Shown here: in pieces, positions 35,249 to 45,852 of the stretch | Position numbering within the stretch: the first letter of the stretch is position 1 | Layout of the letters: each line of letters begins with the position of its first letter | From: Metarhizium brunneum | Lineage: Eukaryota > Ascomycota > Sordariomycetes > Hypocreales > Clavicipitaceae | DNA length: 64,000 bases | Direction of reading: 5' to 3' | NCBI RefSeq assembly: GCF_013426205.1 | Contig: NC_089422.1 | Span: forward strand, 1,240,001 to 1,304,000 | Notes under the pieces: generated by a model | Databases searched by the model: none | Seen by the model: the letters and a program-made list of their open reading frames with translations, nothing else | What the model was told of the DNA's origin: nothing | Made by a program: the position numbers and the translations under genes

Positions 35249-38200
35249 GATGGACAATCAGAGACGAACAGCACACAGTTGGATTGGGGGTCTCTGGAGG
35301 CACGTCGAGTGCGGCCAACGCGGTGCAATGCAATGCAGTGCAGTGCAATGGCGTGGCAAGAAAGTTGGTGACTGTTGTATTTGTTGTATTCGCTGTGGGT
35401 ATTGAGATCTTGTCGGGACGAGACGGAAAGTCTTGAAGCGATGATGATGATCGGTAGAATAGGTACTGAACCGTTGGGTGGTCGATTGGAAGCTGGCTTA
35501 GAGACAGTAGCGAGCAAGGCCCCGAAGCTTAGGCTGGTACGAAGAGGATGTACGTGGTTGCCAAAAGGAGGGTGGGATTGCGGCTGGATTGCAAAAAGCG
35601 AGCTCGTTCAGAGCCAAGGAGCGTGCAATGCGGTGATGATGGTGAAGCTGCGGAAAGGAAGGCAGAGATGGGATGGATGGAATGAAGAGAGGGGGGAAGC
35701 CCAGCTCCGCGAGACTATGAGTGAGGATGGTGGTGAGTGATGGATGGAGTGATGGGAGGAGACGGAGAGCCGAGCCGAGTTGGACGTGATGGCAGTTTTC
35801 TGGGACCCGAGTCAACTGGTGCTCGCCAACTGGCTTGGCTGGGGACGGGGGACTGGGGACTGGGGACTGAAGCTGAAGCTTGGGCGCACCTGGGGGTGTC
35901 GGGGACATGGAGGGGCAACATAGACGGTCCATGTCGATTGATGGCTGTCGACTGGTCATCTCAAGTGCCTGCCAGGTCTGTCCTGTAGCTAGGCCAACTC
36001 GACAGTATAGGCGCCTAGGTACAGTGCCTGGCCCTTCAATGTTCAGTGTTTACATAATGTTGGGCTTGCCGACTGGAGATTCGGTCGCTATTACAGTGGG
36101 CTTCGAGTGCGTGTCCGCTGGGTGCGGTTGACGTCTCAACATTTCATTGATTGATCAATTGAGTCAACTGTCCTGGCACTGGAAACTCGACACAGACACA
36201 CCATGTACATAGAGTCTGGTGCTGCTGACTGGCCTCCAAGATTGCGCAATTGGCCACCTGGACCCGGCTTCTACTCGCTCATCATCTGCCAATTGAACGT
36301 GTATCAGACATGTAAAATACTTACGAGCCTCAGGTAACTACCTGATTACTGCATTCGCGGTTTGCACGGAGTATTCCGTGCATTTGGCCATCGGTTTAAG
36401 CTTCCGGTCGGCGGCAGCCTTCAAGCGCCATTGCCAACATTGAGCAACATCGACGTGGCGCCGGCAAGTTTTCTGGTGGCACCCTGCGGCCCTACGTCGT
36501 GATTCGAAAGTCTCAATGCTGTCGAGTCCAACATGGAACAGTTGAAGTGCCGGCGGATCCCCTTCAAACAGCCGCAAGTTAGGTCCTCAGTACGGGGCAC
36601 CGAGTAGCTCAGTGAAGCATTGACCGAATTGTCAACCACTTATTAAGTACATGGCCTGTTGGCGCCACCAAACCCACCAGACCTCAAATGCTCAAATTCC
36701 CAACACCAGACCCCTTCCGCCGTGGCAAGCGTCTAATGCTGGTGCGTGCATGTCCACATTCTCTCTGCGGCAGCGGCGAGACATCTTTGGATAGGGTCGA
36801 GCTGTTCTCTGGCCAGATTGCTGTCCCTGGCCTCAATGACGCTACTCGCCGTGATGCAGCCCTAGGCCCAAACCCCTGCTCGGGCTGGATCCTTGCCCGC
36901 GGAACAAGGCGCTTGCCACGGTGACACCTTGTTGTCGTATTGGATGCTAGGGCATTTGAGGACGCAGGCTCCAGTCCGCTCTACAAAGAGTAATTTGTTT
37001 ACTACTTTTGTCTCTTCGGGTATGCTTTTGTTCACTGTGGCGCCAAACAGCCCGGTATCAGGTTGCACATGTGGGCATCCAATATTCGTCGTCCGGCTTT
37101 ATATCCCAAGCGGAATAAGCCCCTGTCTCTACGCTGATCCTCCTCCGTGCAACGAGGCACCCTCACTGCTGGGAGCTTGGGTGCGTCCAGATGTCGACTC
37201 TACCTGCACAATACGACCGCATCCTCCGCACTTGCCAGGATATCTTATCATACTTACTCAAGTAAGTAAGTACCTACAAGTAGATAAAGTAAGTAGTCCA
37301 AAGGCTACGAGGGAGATCACTCGTATCTCTGGATAGTACTCCGTGCTTCAGAATGAGCTGCTCGCTTCTGTCAACCGTTTCTAGAACCAAGCGATACTCC
37401 CTAGAACCGTTGATCGACTGAAACAGTGGGGCGACTCAATCTTGACATCATCCATTGCCAGGCAAGAAATTGACCACGCAGTTGTGCCGGGAGATTACTC
37501 CATTCTTTTCACACACAGCCTGTGGATATCATCAACCGTCGCTTGACCATTCACCGTTGACCGTTTCTTGATAAGGCCACATCAGCTCTCTACAAAACAC
37601 CAATGCGAAACAGCGCAACTCACACCAACTTCTGTTGTCACAGCATCCCGTCCTCGAAGACATGACTCTGGCCACGGTGGGAACATGCTGATGGCTGGAC
37701 TCATACACTGGCGTCGTTTGAAACGGACTGAAGCACTCGCGCTCAGCAGTGCAATGCGGTTGAATTACGAATCCTTGTTGCTAAGGCCGCCTGTTGACAA
37801 TTGAATGACTTGCCTTCTTCTCTTGCCCTGTTAGTTCCCCTACCCTAAAGCCGGACGCTACTATTCCGGGCAAACATCTGATGAATGTACTTGGTAGATC
37901 CACTGAGCGCCATTACATCGTGCCGGGCTTTTATTTTTGCGGATCCGGTATCAACACATGGTACGGAGTATGTACCACCTTATCGACATGCCACTAGTAT
38001 CAAGAAGAAATAAAGATTCCAATTGAACCTACCTAAGTATCCTAAGTATCTAGTAGGTAATATCAACAGGCGCGCAGACGTTTCTATCTCGACAACCTAG
38101 GAGCATTGCAATCTCTGCGCACATGACGACTTGGAGCCGGAGTCTTCTTTTCCAAATATAAACAAACACATTTGTTCCCGAATCACGTTCATTTCTCCAA

Positions 38201-38253
38201 TGCAGCAACGATAGCACGGCTCTCTCCACCCTGTCCGATATCCCACAAACACA
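35249..38253. promoter_or_regulatory. Divergent promoter region SSD1 / GLE1
   Basis: Three kilobases without a supported gene. The SSD1 side has a GCAATG-type run (about 35324-35350) and a G-tract array at 35841-35865 able to form a G-quadruplex. The middle has an 18-bp palindrome GCACGGA-GTAT-TCCGTGC at 36364-36381. The GLE1 side has an AAGT-rich patch (37253-37295) and one TACGGAGTA at 37962. Long leaders and regulatory sequence are the simplest reading. Confidence 0.45.
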
Positions 38254-39933
38254 ATGGCAAACTCCTCTCCGCTGAGGAGGAGTCAATTGCTATCGAGTCC
38301 AGACCGACCGTATCTGTCCAACTTTCTCCTAGATAGCAGAAACAACGAATTGAGCCATCGCGATGCGCTCGCAGCGGCTCAAGCCGAGCACGATCGGGTC
38401 AGGGAAGCCGCTATCAGAGTATACGAATTGCACGAACTTAAAGAAGAGCACAACCGTATACTGGAACAAGGACGCAGGGAGCAAGAGAGACTAAAGGCCG
38501 AGGCTGCGATCGCCGCAGAAGAGAAGAGACTGCAAGAACTCAAAGCGAAATCAATCCCCAAGCCGCCGCCCCCGCCGCCTGAGCCAGCCAAGCCGGTCGA
38601 GAAGCCGGCTGGTGAGAAGAAGCCAGTATCCGTTGTATCCGAACCCCGAGAGGTGAAGGGATCCGAGCCGCTGGCACAAACGCAAGCGAAAACCCAGCCT
38701 TCAGCACCAGCGCCGCAGCAAAATGGCTTGTTCTCCAACTTGGGCAAACCCGTACCAAGCAGTCCTTTCGCGGCTGCTGGCCAGCAAACCAAATCTCAAC
38801 AGCCATCTGTTTTGGACCAGAACAGAACATCGCCGCCGGAAGCGAAAACGTCTCAATCACAACAGCCCGTTGCACCGAGTCAGACACCGCAGTTGCCAAA
38901 GTCGTCTGTTGATCCCCTCTCGGATCAATATATTCGAATTCACCAGGCCCTGAAACAACTGCGGAAGGACATTGTGGCAGCGTCAAAGGTGGCAGGATCA
39001 CCACTCAAAGGAAAAGTTGGCACTATCCGCCGAGAGATTCGCGTGTCTATTGGACAGCTGACTGGCGGAAAGGGGGCCAACGTATCATCGGTAAGTAACC
39101 AGAGCTGGCTACTCGCAGTGTGGAGAATCTTTCTGGCTAACTATTCACAGACAACTAAAATCATGTCTCTCTTGAGACAATCATTAGACGGTCAACTACC
39201 CAGCCCCCCAGTCGTTGTTGGTCAATTTGTAGCTATTCCGCGGGAGCCCTCAACGCAGGACATCCCAAACAACGGCGCAGAACTTCCCTCACTATTCATT
39301 TACCTTATGAATATCTGCGCCAAGGGCATTATTAGCCAGTTTATCAACGAAGGCGGAGCAAATCCCAAAGCCGCTGATCCCATCGGCGTATTCACCGCCC
39401 AAGTTTTCTCTCACAAGGACTTTTCATGGCGAGGCCAGTCCTTGATTGATATCCTCGTGGCTAAATTCAGAGTCGTGTGCCCCGTTCTATTTGGATCAAG
39501 AGGCAACGAGAAAACAGAAAAGGGTAGACAGGCACTGGGATGGAAGAAAGATGGCCCTTCATGGATCCCAGAGCAAGCCCATAACAATAGGATGGCCGGT
39601 CTCGGTGCCGGCTTTGCATCTATTTCTCTTCGCGACTTTAGCAAGGCTTCCAAGACGAACCCCTACCCCCCGACCCACTACTGGAAGGCGTTTGCCAGTA
39701 TTGTCAACTGCCCGACCGCCCAAATCTCCAATACGCAACTCGTCGTTCTGCGGTCCATGATTGACGGCCATGAATCCCGATTCATAAACTTTTATGGAAA
39801 CGCCGCCATAGCTGCATTGCAGTTAGCGTTGGTAGAGTTTCCCAAGCGAGCGCCTGCAAATTCGCCTGCGGCGGGTTCCTTGCGTGCGTTGGCGGACATC
39901 CTCCGCTCAGATAGTGGATTGGCGTTGGCATAG
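38254..39933 (+). CDS. GLE1: GLE1 mRNA-export mediator
   Basis: Predicted 539-aa nuclear-pore-associated protein, close to the yeast length (538 aa). Gle1 with inositol hexakisphosphate activates the DEAD-box ATPase Dbp5 on the cytoplasmic face of the pore and also affects translation factors. Exons are 38254-39090 and 39151-39933. The 60-bp intron (GTAAGT, branch GGCTAAC, acceptor CACAG) is stop-free and in phase. A Lys/Glu-rich coiled coil covers about 40-110 (EEHNRILEQGRREQERLKAE), followed by a Pro/Gln-rich linker to about 230. The helical GLE1 C-terminal domain runs from about 280 to the end: DPIGVFTAQVFS, LIDILVAKFRVVCPVLFG, THYWKAFASIV and FPKRAPANSPAAGSLRALAD. The ATG at 38254 is the first in frame. 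Confidence 0.92.
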   Translation: MANSSPLRRSQLLSSPDRPYLSNFLLDSRNNELSHRDALAAAQAEHDRVREAAIRVYELHELKEEHNRILEQGRREQERLKAEAAIAAEEKRLQELKAKSIPKPPPPPPEPAKPVEKPAGEKKPVSVVSEPREVKGSEPLAQTQAKTQPSAPAPQQNGLFSNLGKPVPSSPFAAAGQQTKSQQPSVLDQNRTSPPEAKTSQSQQPVAPSQTPQLPKSSVDPLSDQYIRIHQALKQLRKDIVAASKVAGSPLKGKVGTIRREIRVSIGQLTGGKGANVSSVSNQSWLLAVWRIFLANYSQTTKIMSLLRQSLDGQLPSPPVVVGQFVAIPREPSTQDIPNNGAELPSLFIYLMNICAKGIISQFINEGGANPKAADPIGVFTAQVFSHKDFSWRGQSLIDILVAKFRVVCPVLFGSRGNEKTEKGRQALGWKKDGPSWIPEQAHNNRMAGLGAGFASISLRDFSKASKTNPYPPTHYWKAFASIVNCPTAQISNTQLVVLRSMIDGHESRFINFYGNAAIAALQLALVEFPKRAPANSPAAGSLRALADILRSDSGLALA

Positions 39934-40250
39934 GCTGGAAATGAGTATACTAAACGCACATCAAGTGCCAGGGAATTGAGCAGATAGAAGGTGACGAACC
40001 GATTGCATATGGTGGCGTTTTAAGATTTAGATGGTTACGGGAGCGACATCTAGAGCTGATAGCAATATAAAGATGAGTTCTAGTGCTACATACTCTCATA
40101 ATGATACCGAATTCCGACACGCAAAAACCCATTGCAGCATGATATCTCCCGCCGTGAAACTCCATGGTCAAGCCTGTATATATATAATAGGAAAAAAATT
40201 CGCTCATTCTTGTAGGGCCACGCTCTGTCAACCCCTCCCCCCGGGGTATT
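39934..40250. other. Convergent 3' flanks of GLE1 and the SNARE gene
   Basis: About 0.3 kb holding both 3' UTRs, with AT-rich stretches such as TATATATAATAGG near 40178-40192. Nothing else is seen. Confidence 0.5.
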
Positions 40251-41044
40251 CTACAAAATCAACAAGAGAACCAACAGCAGGATCAAGACAAATATCAAGA
40301 CGGCAATGCAGCAGCTACTCCACCGATCCTCACCCTTCCTCACGACATGCTGCAGTTTGCGCATGCCCATCTGCAGCGTCCCGCTCACCCTGTCGACCGT
40401 GTCGTCAACCACATCCAGCAACTCCCTCTGCTCCTCCAGCTCCCTCCCCATATCGTCCGCCTGGCGTCTCAAGTTGCCTACTGTCTGAAACACCTCGTCC
40501 AGGTGCTGGTCCTGCTCGCGCATCATCTCCATCTGCTGCTGCTGCTCAAACTCGGCGTACGTGTCGCCGTCGCCGTCGCCGTCGCCGACGGCAAAGGAGT
40601 CCGGGTCGGGGAGGTGTTCTCTGGCGGCGGGCTGGTGGTCGATCTTCTTGTGCAGCTCCTCGCGCATGTCTTCGATTTCGCCGCCCACCTCTGAGACGAG
40701 GCGCTTGCGCCGTGAGACTTCGGCGGACGAGATGCCATACTGGGAGGGGTTGGACTCGATGGCCTGGACAGAGGCGACCAGGTCCGAGAGGTCTTCGGCG
40801 AGCGTGGAGAGGGCGGCCTCGAGGTCGGTTCGGGCGGAGGCCAGTTCGGGGGAGGAGGGCGTCGTGGTTAGGGACCGGATGCGGAGGTAGGATGCGAACA
40901 GCGGGCGGGTTGACTGGAGCTGGCTGAGGACGTCCCTGGTGTTGTGAGCTTCGTTTCGGGGGCTATTTTGGGCCGGTGGATGTGGCGGTAGGCTTACTGC
41001 TGGACGTGGAGGAAAGGATCCTCCTCGTTGGTAGAAGACATCAT
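40251..41044 (-). CDS. TLG1: Qc-SNARE, Tlg1 / syntaxin-6 type
   Basis: Predicted 243-aa tail-anchored t-SNARE of the trans-Golgi/endosome route (yeast Tlg1, 224 aa). Exon 1 is 41044-40998 and exon 2 40935-40251, separated by a 62-bp intron (GTAAGC to CACCAG). Two ATGs stand in tandem (41044 and 41041); either may be used. The N-terminal syntaxin-6-like helical domain starts EEDPFLHVQQDVLSQLQ and continues through SSPELASARTDLEAAL. A short Gly-Asp repeat (DGDGDGD) and a Gln-rich segment link it to the SNARE motif (EQDQHLDEVFQTVGNLRRQA onward). The zero-layer Gln lies in RELEEQRELLDVVDDT. The C-terminal 19 residues (CIAVLIFVLILLLVLLLIL) are the membrane anchor, with two Cys just before as possible palmitoylation sites. 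Confidence 0.88.
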
Positions 41045-42820
41045 TTCGGGGGATGGCCGGACGGCCGATTCATTCACTTCGTTGCTTGGCGGTTTGTGGG
41101 TTGTGCGATTGACGTGCGGGTGCGGTTGAGCTTGCTTGGATGTGGTCTGGTGGTAAAATGCTGCCTGGTTACTTGCTGGTGATGTGGTCGCTGGAGTTGA
41201 ACTTGGGGATGACGTTGGCGGCAGGCCCCTGCTTCGCATTGGCATGTGGAGATGCGGTTGCACTCCTGCATCTGTTCTCGGCGACTACAATGACATGTAA
41301 CTAATGCATGGGCAGAAAGAGGTGAATAGCTCGAATAAAATGGCACAAATAATTTGCTGCGATTAACAGCCAAGTAGATGTCTTTTTTGCCCACTCTTTT
41401 CCATCGCAAGGATGGTTGACTCTATGTAGCTAAAGGACTCGGGCATGTCAAAATCATCGTCACAGCCTGGAGCATATATGTACATGCACGTACACGGTCA
41501 AAACTCCAGTTCCTCGCCGGGCACACGAATGGGGCCATCTGCAACCTTACCGCCTTCCCCAGTAATATCGACAACCTGATCAGTGTACTCTGCAATGCCC
41601 ACGAAGATGATGCCATGACTCTTTATACGAGTGCGACTGCCTGGCCGATGATGCTGGCACGTCATCATAACGCATTACAAATTGCGGCAACAACTGAGAG
41701 ATGACAAATGGAGTGTTCTTGGCAATGTTTCGTTTGAAAATATGAGCAAGTTATATAGAATGGCCTCAGTGTGGTAGCGCCCTTGATAACCAACATACGA
41801 GGTGCTTACTCAGTTCCATGACGAGTGATACAATACATGGCAATGAATGATGGAAAGTTATATTTGTTTCAAGTGTTGCATTTATTAGGATATGCCTTGA
41901 GGGCATCGCACAGTATCATGTGAGCCTTCTCGTGCGCTTTTCCAGGGAACAAATCTCAGTACTATGCAATATACAGCACTACACTATGAGATATCTGCCA
42001 GCACGCTGCAGTACACTTGTATCGTCTATGATATGCTATGATTCACGAAGCAAGTGCGATTACTGACGTCCTAATTGCCTGGTGAATAAAACCCTTGACA
42101 CCACTCGGACTAACAGCAACCGTATTAACAACCACCACACATTTCGCGTTGGAGGACTGTCGGCAAACGACTGCTATGGGCCTTGCAGAACTTGAGGGAA
42201 CGGGTTATGGACGGTAGTAGGACATGGAAGGATAGGAATGCTCGGGGCTACTTTCTTTTGTCCTAACTACCTTCAATGAACAGTGTGATAGGTCTAGGCA
42301 TCTGATGAAGGCGCTGCTCGACGAGAGGTGGTATAGAAACATTGTCGGTGCTATGGATGGCTGTCGCAGCCGATCTGGAGCAAATCCCTAGGCATGAAGT
42401 GAAGTGCAAGAAGCGACAAAAGCATTGGGTCTGGTGGGAAAGAGCTGTTTTAGGTATCAATGAGGAGTTGACGTGCCGGAGGAGACAGAATCGGCTCGGG
42501 CCTGCTGAAGTGGATAGTGATGGTATGCGAGTGTATTGTTAACATATACTCGATGCTGAATATACATATTTCGCTAGACACTGCGTTCAGAGACCTTTAC
42601 GCGACCAGAGCAAAATGCCCGTTTCGCAGATGAGCCTTGCAATTTGGGGGTAATGTGTTTCCCTACCAGTCTTGCATTCATGTATCTGGTGGTTTAGAGC
42701 GCGGAAAATGATGACGGCAATTATCAAATTGTAACAAGCAGATCTATGCCCACAGCTGCTTTTTTTAATAACAAGAATGCCCGGACGCCAGACTATGAGG
42801 TCTATATACAATGCTCCACG
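41045..42820. other. Intergenic region, promoter of the SNARE gene and 3' flank of RRP9
   Basis: About 1.8 kb of ordinary to AT-leaning DNA. No open frame over 75 codons stands out, and no tRNA or snoRNA could be supported although I looked for box motifs near 42290-42540. The right end is the RRP9 3' UTR. Confidence 0.4.
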
Positions 42821-44611
42821 CTATGAATCACTCTCGTCGTCATCAGAACCTGAACTCTCATGATCCCCATTCACTTGGGCTGTAGGTATCCGCGATATTT
42901 CAAACACGACACCGCCATTGCGTACACCACCCTTGAATACCTTCCATCTTCCGAAACGGTGCTCCTGCGCCACTGCAGCAACCACACATAGCCCATCTTT
43001 GCCACGTTCACCACGTTCAAAAACAGCAATATCGTTGATCAGTCCGGGTATAGGACGGCGCGACTCCGCGGTGCCATTGCTGCTAGGAGCATCTTTAACA
43101 GACTCGTTGTCATAGTCGTCAGCGAAGTCACCAAGCACGCCAATCTGCTCAATTTTCTTCTTGTCCTCAGTAAGCTTCCATACACGAATGTGCCCGTCCC
43201 AGCTACCGCTGAGAATAATGTCTGAGTATGGAATTGTCTTGAGGGCTGTGATCCAACGTGGCGTAGGTGCGGGAATGACCTTTTTCGGGTCAGGATTGAC
43301 TTCTGCTGAGGCGTCGAGGGGATTTATAGCCGGGTCTAAGCCGTGTGCAAGGGGCTCGATGTAAACAGGCTTCTTCTTGGTTACGCTCCAGAGTGCAATG
43401 GCACCGTTGTCGCTTCCAGTGACAAAGAGGTCTTCGTCGATCATGGCGACACGATCCATGCTTCCTTCGTGGAGCAGCGATCGCGGGTCAATATCCTGGG
43501 GAGCATTTTTCTTGTCGACCGCTCCGCCACGGAAAACGAGTTGCGTCTCCTCCATGACTTTCCATAAACGGGCCGTTCTGTCTCTTGCGCCGACGGAGAC
43601 ACAGCGCTCCTGGGCAAGGGCGTCAATATCGACGACATGGTCTTGATGCCCGAAGAGCGTTTCTATGTAGGCTAATTCGTCTAGACTCCATACTTTGACA
43701 GTTCGGTCTCTCGATGACGAATACAACTGATTAGTGCCGCGACGAAATGCCAGTCCTGTGATGGCGTCTCTATGATGTGTAAGGACTTTGATCGGTTTCA
43801 GCGTATCGGCTTCATACACAATCAATTTCTTGTCCTCGCCACCCGTCACGACATATTTTCCATCCGGGGAGGCTGCCACTGCCAGAATTTGACCCGTGTG
43901 TCTCTTGTAATTTTTGTCCTTGCTTTTGCTCTTGTTGCCCTTAATCCATGCCTCCAATTGGGGTCGTTTTCTTGGTGGCGCAGGCGGTTTCTTGGGTTTT
44001 CTTTTTGTTGTCTGAGGAAATTGATATTGAGGAAGATCTTGAGTTCTCCATTTGTGTAAAACAAGATCTTTTGTCGCAGTGTACACGAAAGGTGCGCATA
44101 CAGCGATGGATGTGACTGAGTTGGTATTAGTGCGGAAAAAGGTTTGCGATGCTTTACTGAATGCCAATTGCGTAGCCAATTGGCGGTAGACCCTGCCTTT
44201 GGTCTCGGCTACATCTTCTTGAAGCCGTTCAGCAATCAGATCTCGGTCAATATCCGCAGCATCGAACCCAGCTTCATCAACGTGCTCCTTGATATTTTCG
44301 AGATAGCGCTCAGCAAGACGAAGTCTTTTCTCGGCCGCGGTTTCGCCTTCATCGTCCGAGCTCTGACGGTCCTCTACACCCTCATCGTCGCCGGGGTTTG
44401 AGGCGCTGTCGTAGCTTTCATCATCGTCGGAGTCGCTACCAGAGATCGATTCATCTCGGTCGACTCTCCGCTTAGAATTCGCGGCACCAGTTCTGGTGGA
44501 GGACTTAGCAGAGGATGGTTTTGCACCAGCAATTCTTTTCTTTGGCGCTTCTGGAGCAGCAGCTCGCTTTCGCTTTTTCTGCGAGCCAGGGATTGTAAAA
44601 AAAGACGACAT
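42821..44611 (-). CDS. RRP9: RRP9 / U3-55K WD40 protein of the U3 snoRNP
   Basis: Intronless predicted 596-aa nucleolar protein (yeast Rrp9 is 573 aa). It binds the U3 snoRNA in the small-subunit processome for 18S rRNA maturation. The start MSSFFTIPGSQKKRKR is chosen over in-frame codons upstream because it begins with the basic nuclear-targeting stretch. A long acidic region (residues 50-110, SGSDSDDDESYD) precedes the family helix AEKRLRLAERYLENIKEHV. WD40 repeats start around 165: TGQILAVAASPDGKYVVTGG, HRDAITGLAFRRGTNQLYSS, SRDRTVKVWSLDEL, GHQDHVVDID, GARDRTARLWK, TGSDNGAIALW and SGSWDGHIRVWKL. The C-terminus is again acidic. It shares a short divergent promoter with the proteasome gene. 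Confidence 0.93.
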   Translation of the reverse strand: MSSFFTIPGSQKKRKRAAAPEAPKKRIAGAKPSSAKSSTRTGAANSKRRVDRDESISGSDSDDDESYDSASNPGDDEGVEDRQSSDDEGETAAEKRLRLAERYLENIKEHVDEAGFDAADIDRDLIAERLQEDVAETKGRVYRQLATQLAFSKASQTFFRTNTNSVTSIAVCAPFVYTATKDLVLHKWRTQDLPQYQFPQTTKRKPKKPPAPPRKRPQLEAWIKGNKSKSKDKNYKRHTGQILAVAASPDGKYVVTGGEDKKLIVYEADTLKPIKVLTHHRDAITGLAFRRGTNQLYSSSRDRTVKVWSLDELAYIETLFGHQDHVVDIDALAQERCVSVGARDRTARLWKVMEETQLVFRGGAVDKKNAPQDIDPRSLLHEGSMDRVAMIDEDLFVTGSDNGAIALWSVTKKKPVYIEPLAHGLDPAINPLDASAEVNPDPKKVIPAPTPRWITALKTIPYSDIILSGSWDGHIRVWKLTEDKKKIEQIGVLGDFADDYDNESVKDAPSSNGTAESRRPIPGLINDIAVFERGERGKDGLCVVAAVAQEHRFGRWKVFKGGVRNGGVVFEISRIPTAQVNGDHESSGSDDDESDS

Positions 44612-45010
44612 TGTCGCTCGCCTGGTGAATTCGAGCGATCTGACTTGCCGTCCCGCCTTCGTCTGTGATTTTCTGTGCAGGGTCTCTACGGCCAGAGAAA
44701 AAAAGTTCGAGGTGGGTAGACAGAAAACCGAAGACCCCACTATTTATGGGTACCGCAGCCAATCATGAGACATTTGCGGTGAATAGTGCCTCCGGGAGCC
44801 GGGCGGTGGAGCATGGCACAATCAATAGGCGGTCTCCAAGACAGGCCATCCTCATTGACGCGCAGCGCTACAGCCTAGCGGGTCAATGGGACATCTCGCG
44901 GCGTGAGCTCGTTGCTTCCAAGCAAGCTACATCAAACCTCCATTCACTCATCACTACACCTCCTCTCCTCCGCAGCAACCTACACCAGAAACACCAGAAA
45001 TAGTGGCAAC
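44612..45010. promoter_or_regulatory. Bidirectional promoter, RRP9 / PRE1
   Basis: A 399-bp gap between start codons of two divergently transcribed growth genes. No TATA box is evident. The segment 44920-45000 is C/A-rich, as in many fungal leaders. I could not find a yeast-type PACE box (GGTGGCAAA). Confidence 0.55.
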
Positions 45011-45852
45011 ATGTACGTATCATCCGTCCACAGCTGATCTTTAGGATTGAGTGTCTAACATCACGGTATAGGGAGGTTCTGTTGGGCATTACGGGCAAGG
45101 ACTTCACCATCATTGCCGCTTCTAAGGCAGCGATGCGTGGCGCAACGATCCTCAAAGCGGACGACGACAAGACAAGAGCGCTGAACAAGCACACCCTGAT
45201 GGCATTTTCAGGGGAGGCTGGAGATACAGGTACGATGACTTGAAACTCTTTCCGCGGAGTCTCCAGAAGCTGGCATATGACGGACAAACAAAGCCAAATG
45301 CTGACAAGCTTTGCAGTGCAATTCGCGGAGTACATCCAAAGAAATGCTCAGCTCTATTCGATGCGAAACGAGACCGACTTGTCGCCCTCAGGACTGGCAC
45401 ACTTTGTTCGTGGAGAGCTGGCTACGAGCTTGCGATCGCGCCACCCTTACAACGTCAACCTACTGATGGGAGGAGTTAATCCCATTACGGGAAAACCTCA
45501 CTTGTACTGGCTGGATTATTTGGCGTCCCTAGCCGAGGTTCCTTATGCCGCTCATGGTTATGCGCAGTATGTACATCATTAACAGGAAACCTATTCTCAA
45601 CATTCTCGTTGAGCATCATCCATTATTTGCTAACGTCGATCTCTGCGAAGATACTACTGCCTGTCTATCCTGGACAAGCATCACCACCCTGACATTACTC
45701 TCGGCCAGGGCATCAAGCTTCTGACGATGTGCACGGATGAGCTGAAGCGACGGTTACCGATTGATTTCAAGGGCATGGTGGTCAAGGCAATCAAGGCAGA
45801 CGGAATTGTAGACATAGTACTGGATGATGACAAAGTTGTGAAGAGCGCTTAG
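45011..45852 (+). CDS. PRE1: 20S proteasome beta-type-2 subunit (yeast Pre1 / human PSMB2)
   Basis: Predicted 203-aa non-catalytic beta subunit of the 20S core (yeast Pre1 198 aa). Exons are 45011-45012, 45072-45229, 45317-45566 and 45651-45852. Exon 1 contributes only AT of the start codon; G comes after the first intron (donor GTACGT, acceptor GGTATAG), giving MEVLLGITGKDFTIIAASKA. The other introns are 87 and 84 bp; the last joins HGYAQ to YYCLSILDK. Conserved stretches are AMRGATIL, LMAFSGEAGDT, QFAEYIQRNAQLYSMRN, LAHFVRGELATSLRSR and LYWLDYLASLAEVPYAAHGYA. There is no N-terminal catalytic Thr, as expected. Alternative splice combinations around the first ATG break the frame, so the split start is the simplest model. 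Confidence 0.92.

Noticed and set aside
37253..37297. AAGT-rich repeats, considered as a possible array
   Set aside because: Units are short and irregular with no spacers; a simple low-complexity patch, not CRISPR-like.
42290..42540. CTGATGA, resembling a box C of a C/D snoRNA, near RRP9
   Set aside because: No matching box D with terminal stem at a suitable distance could be identified.
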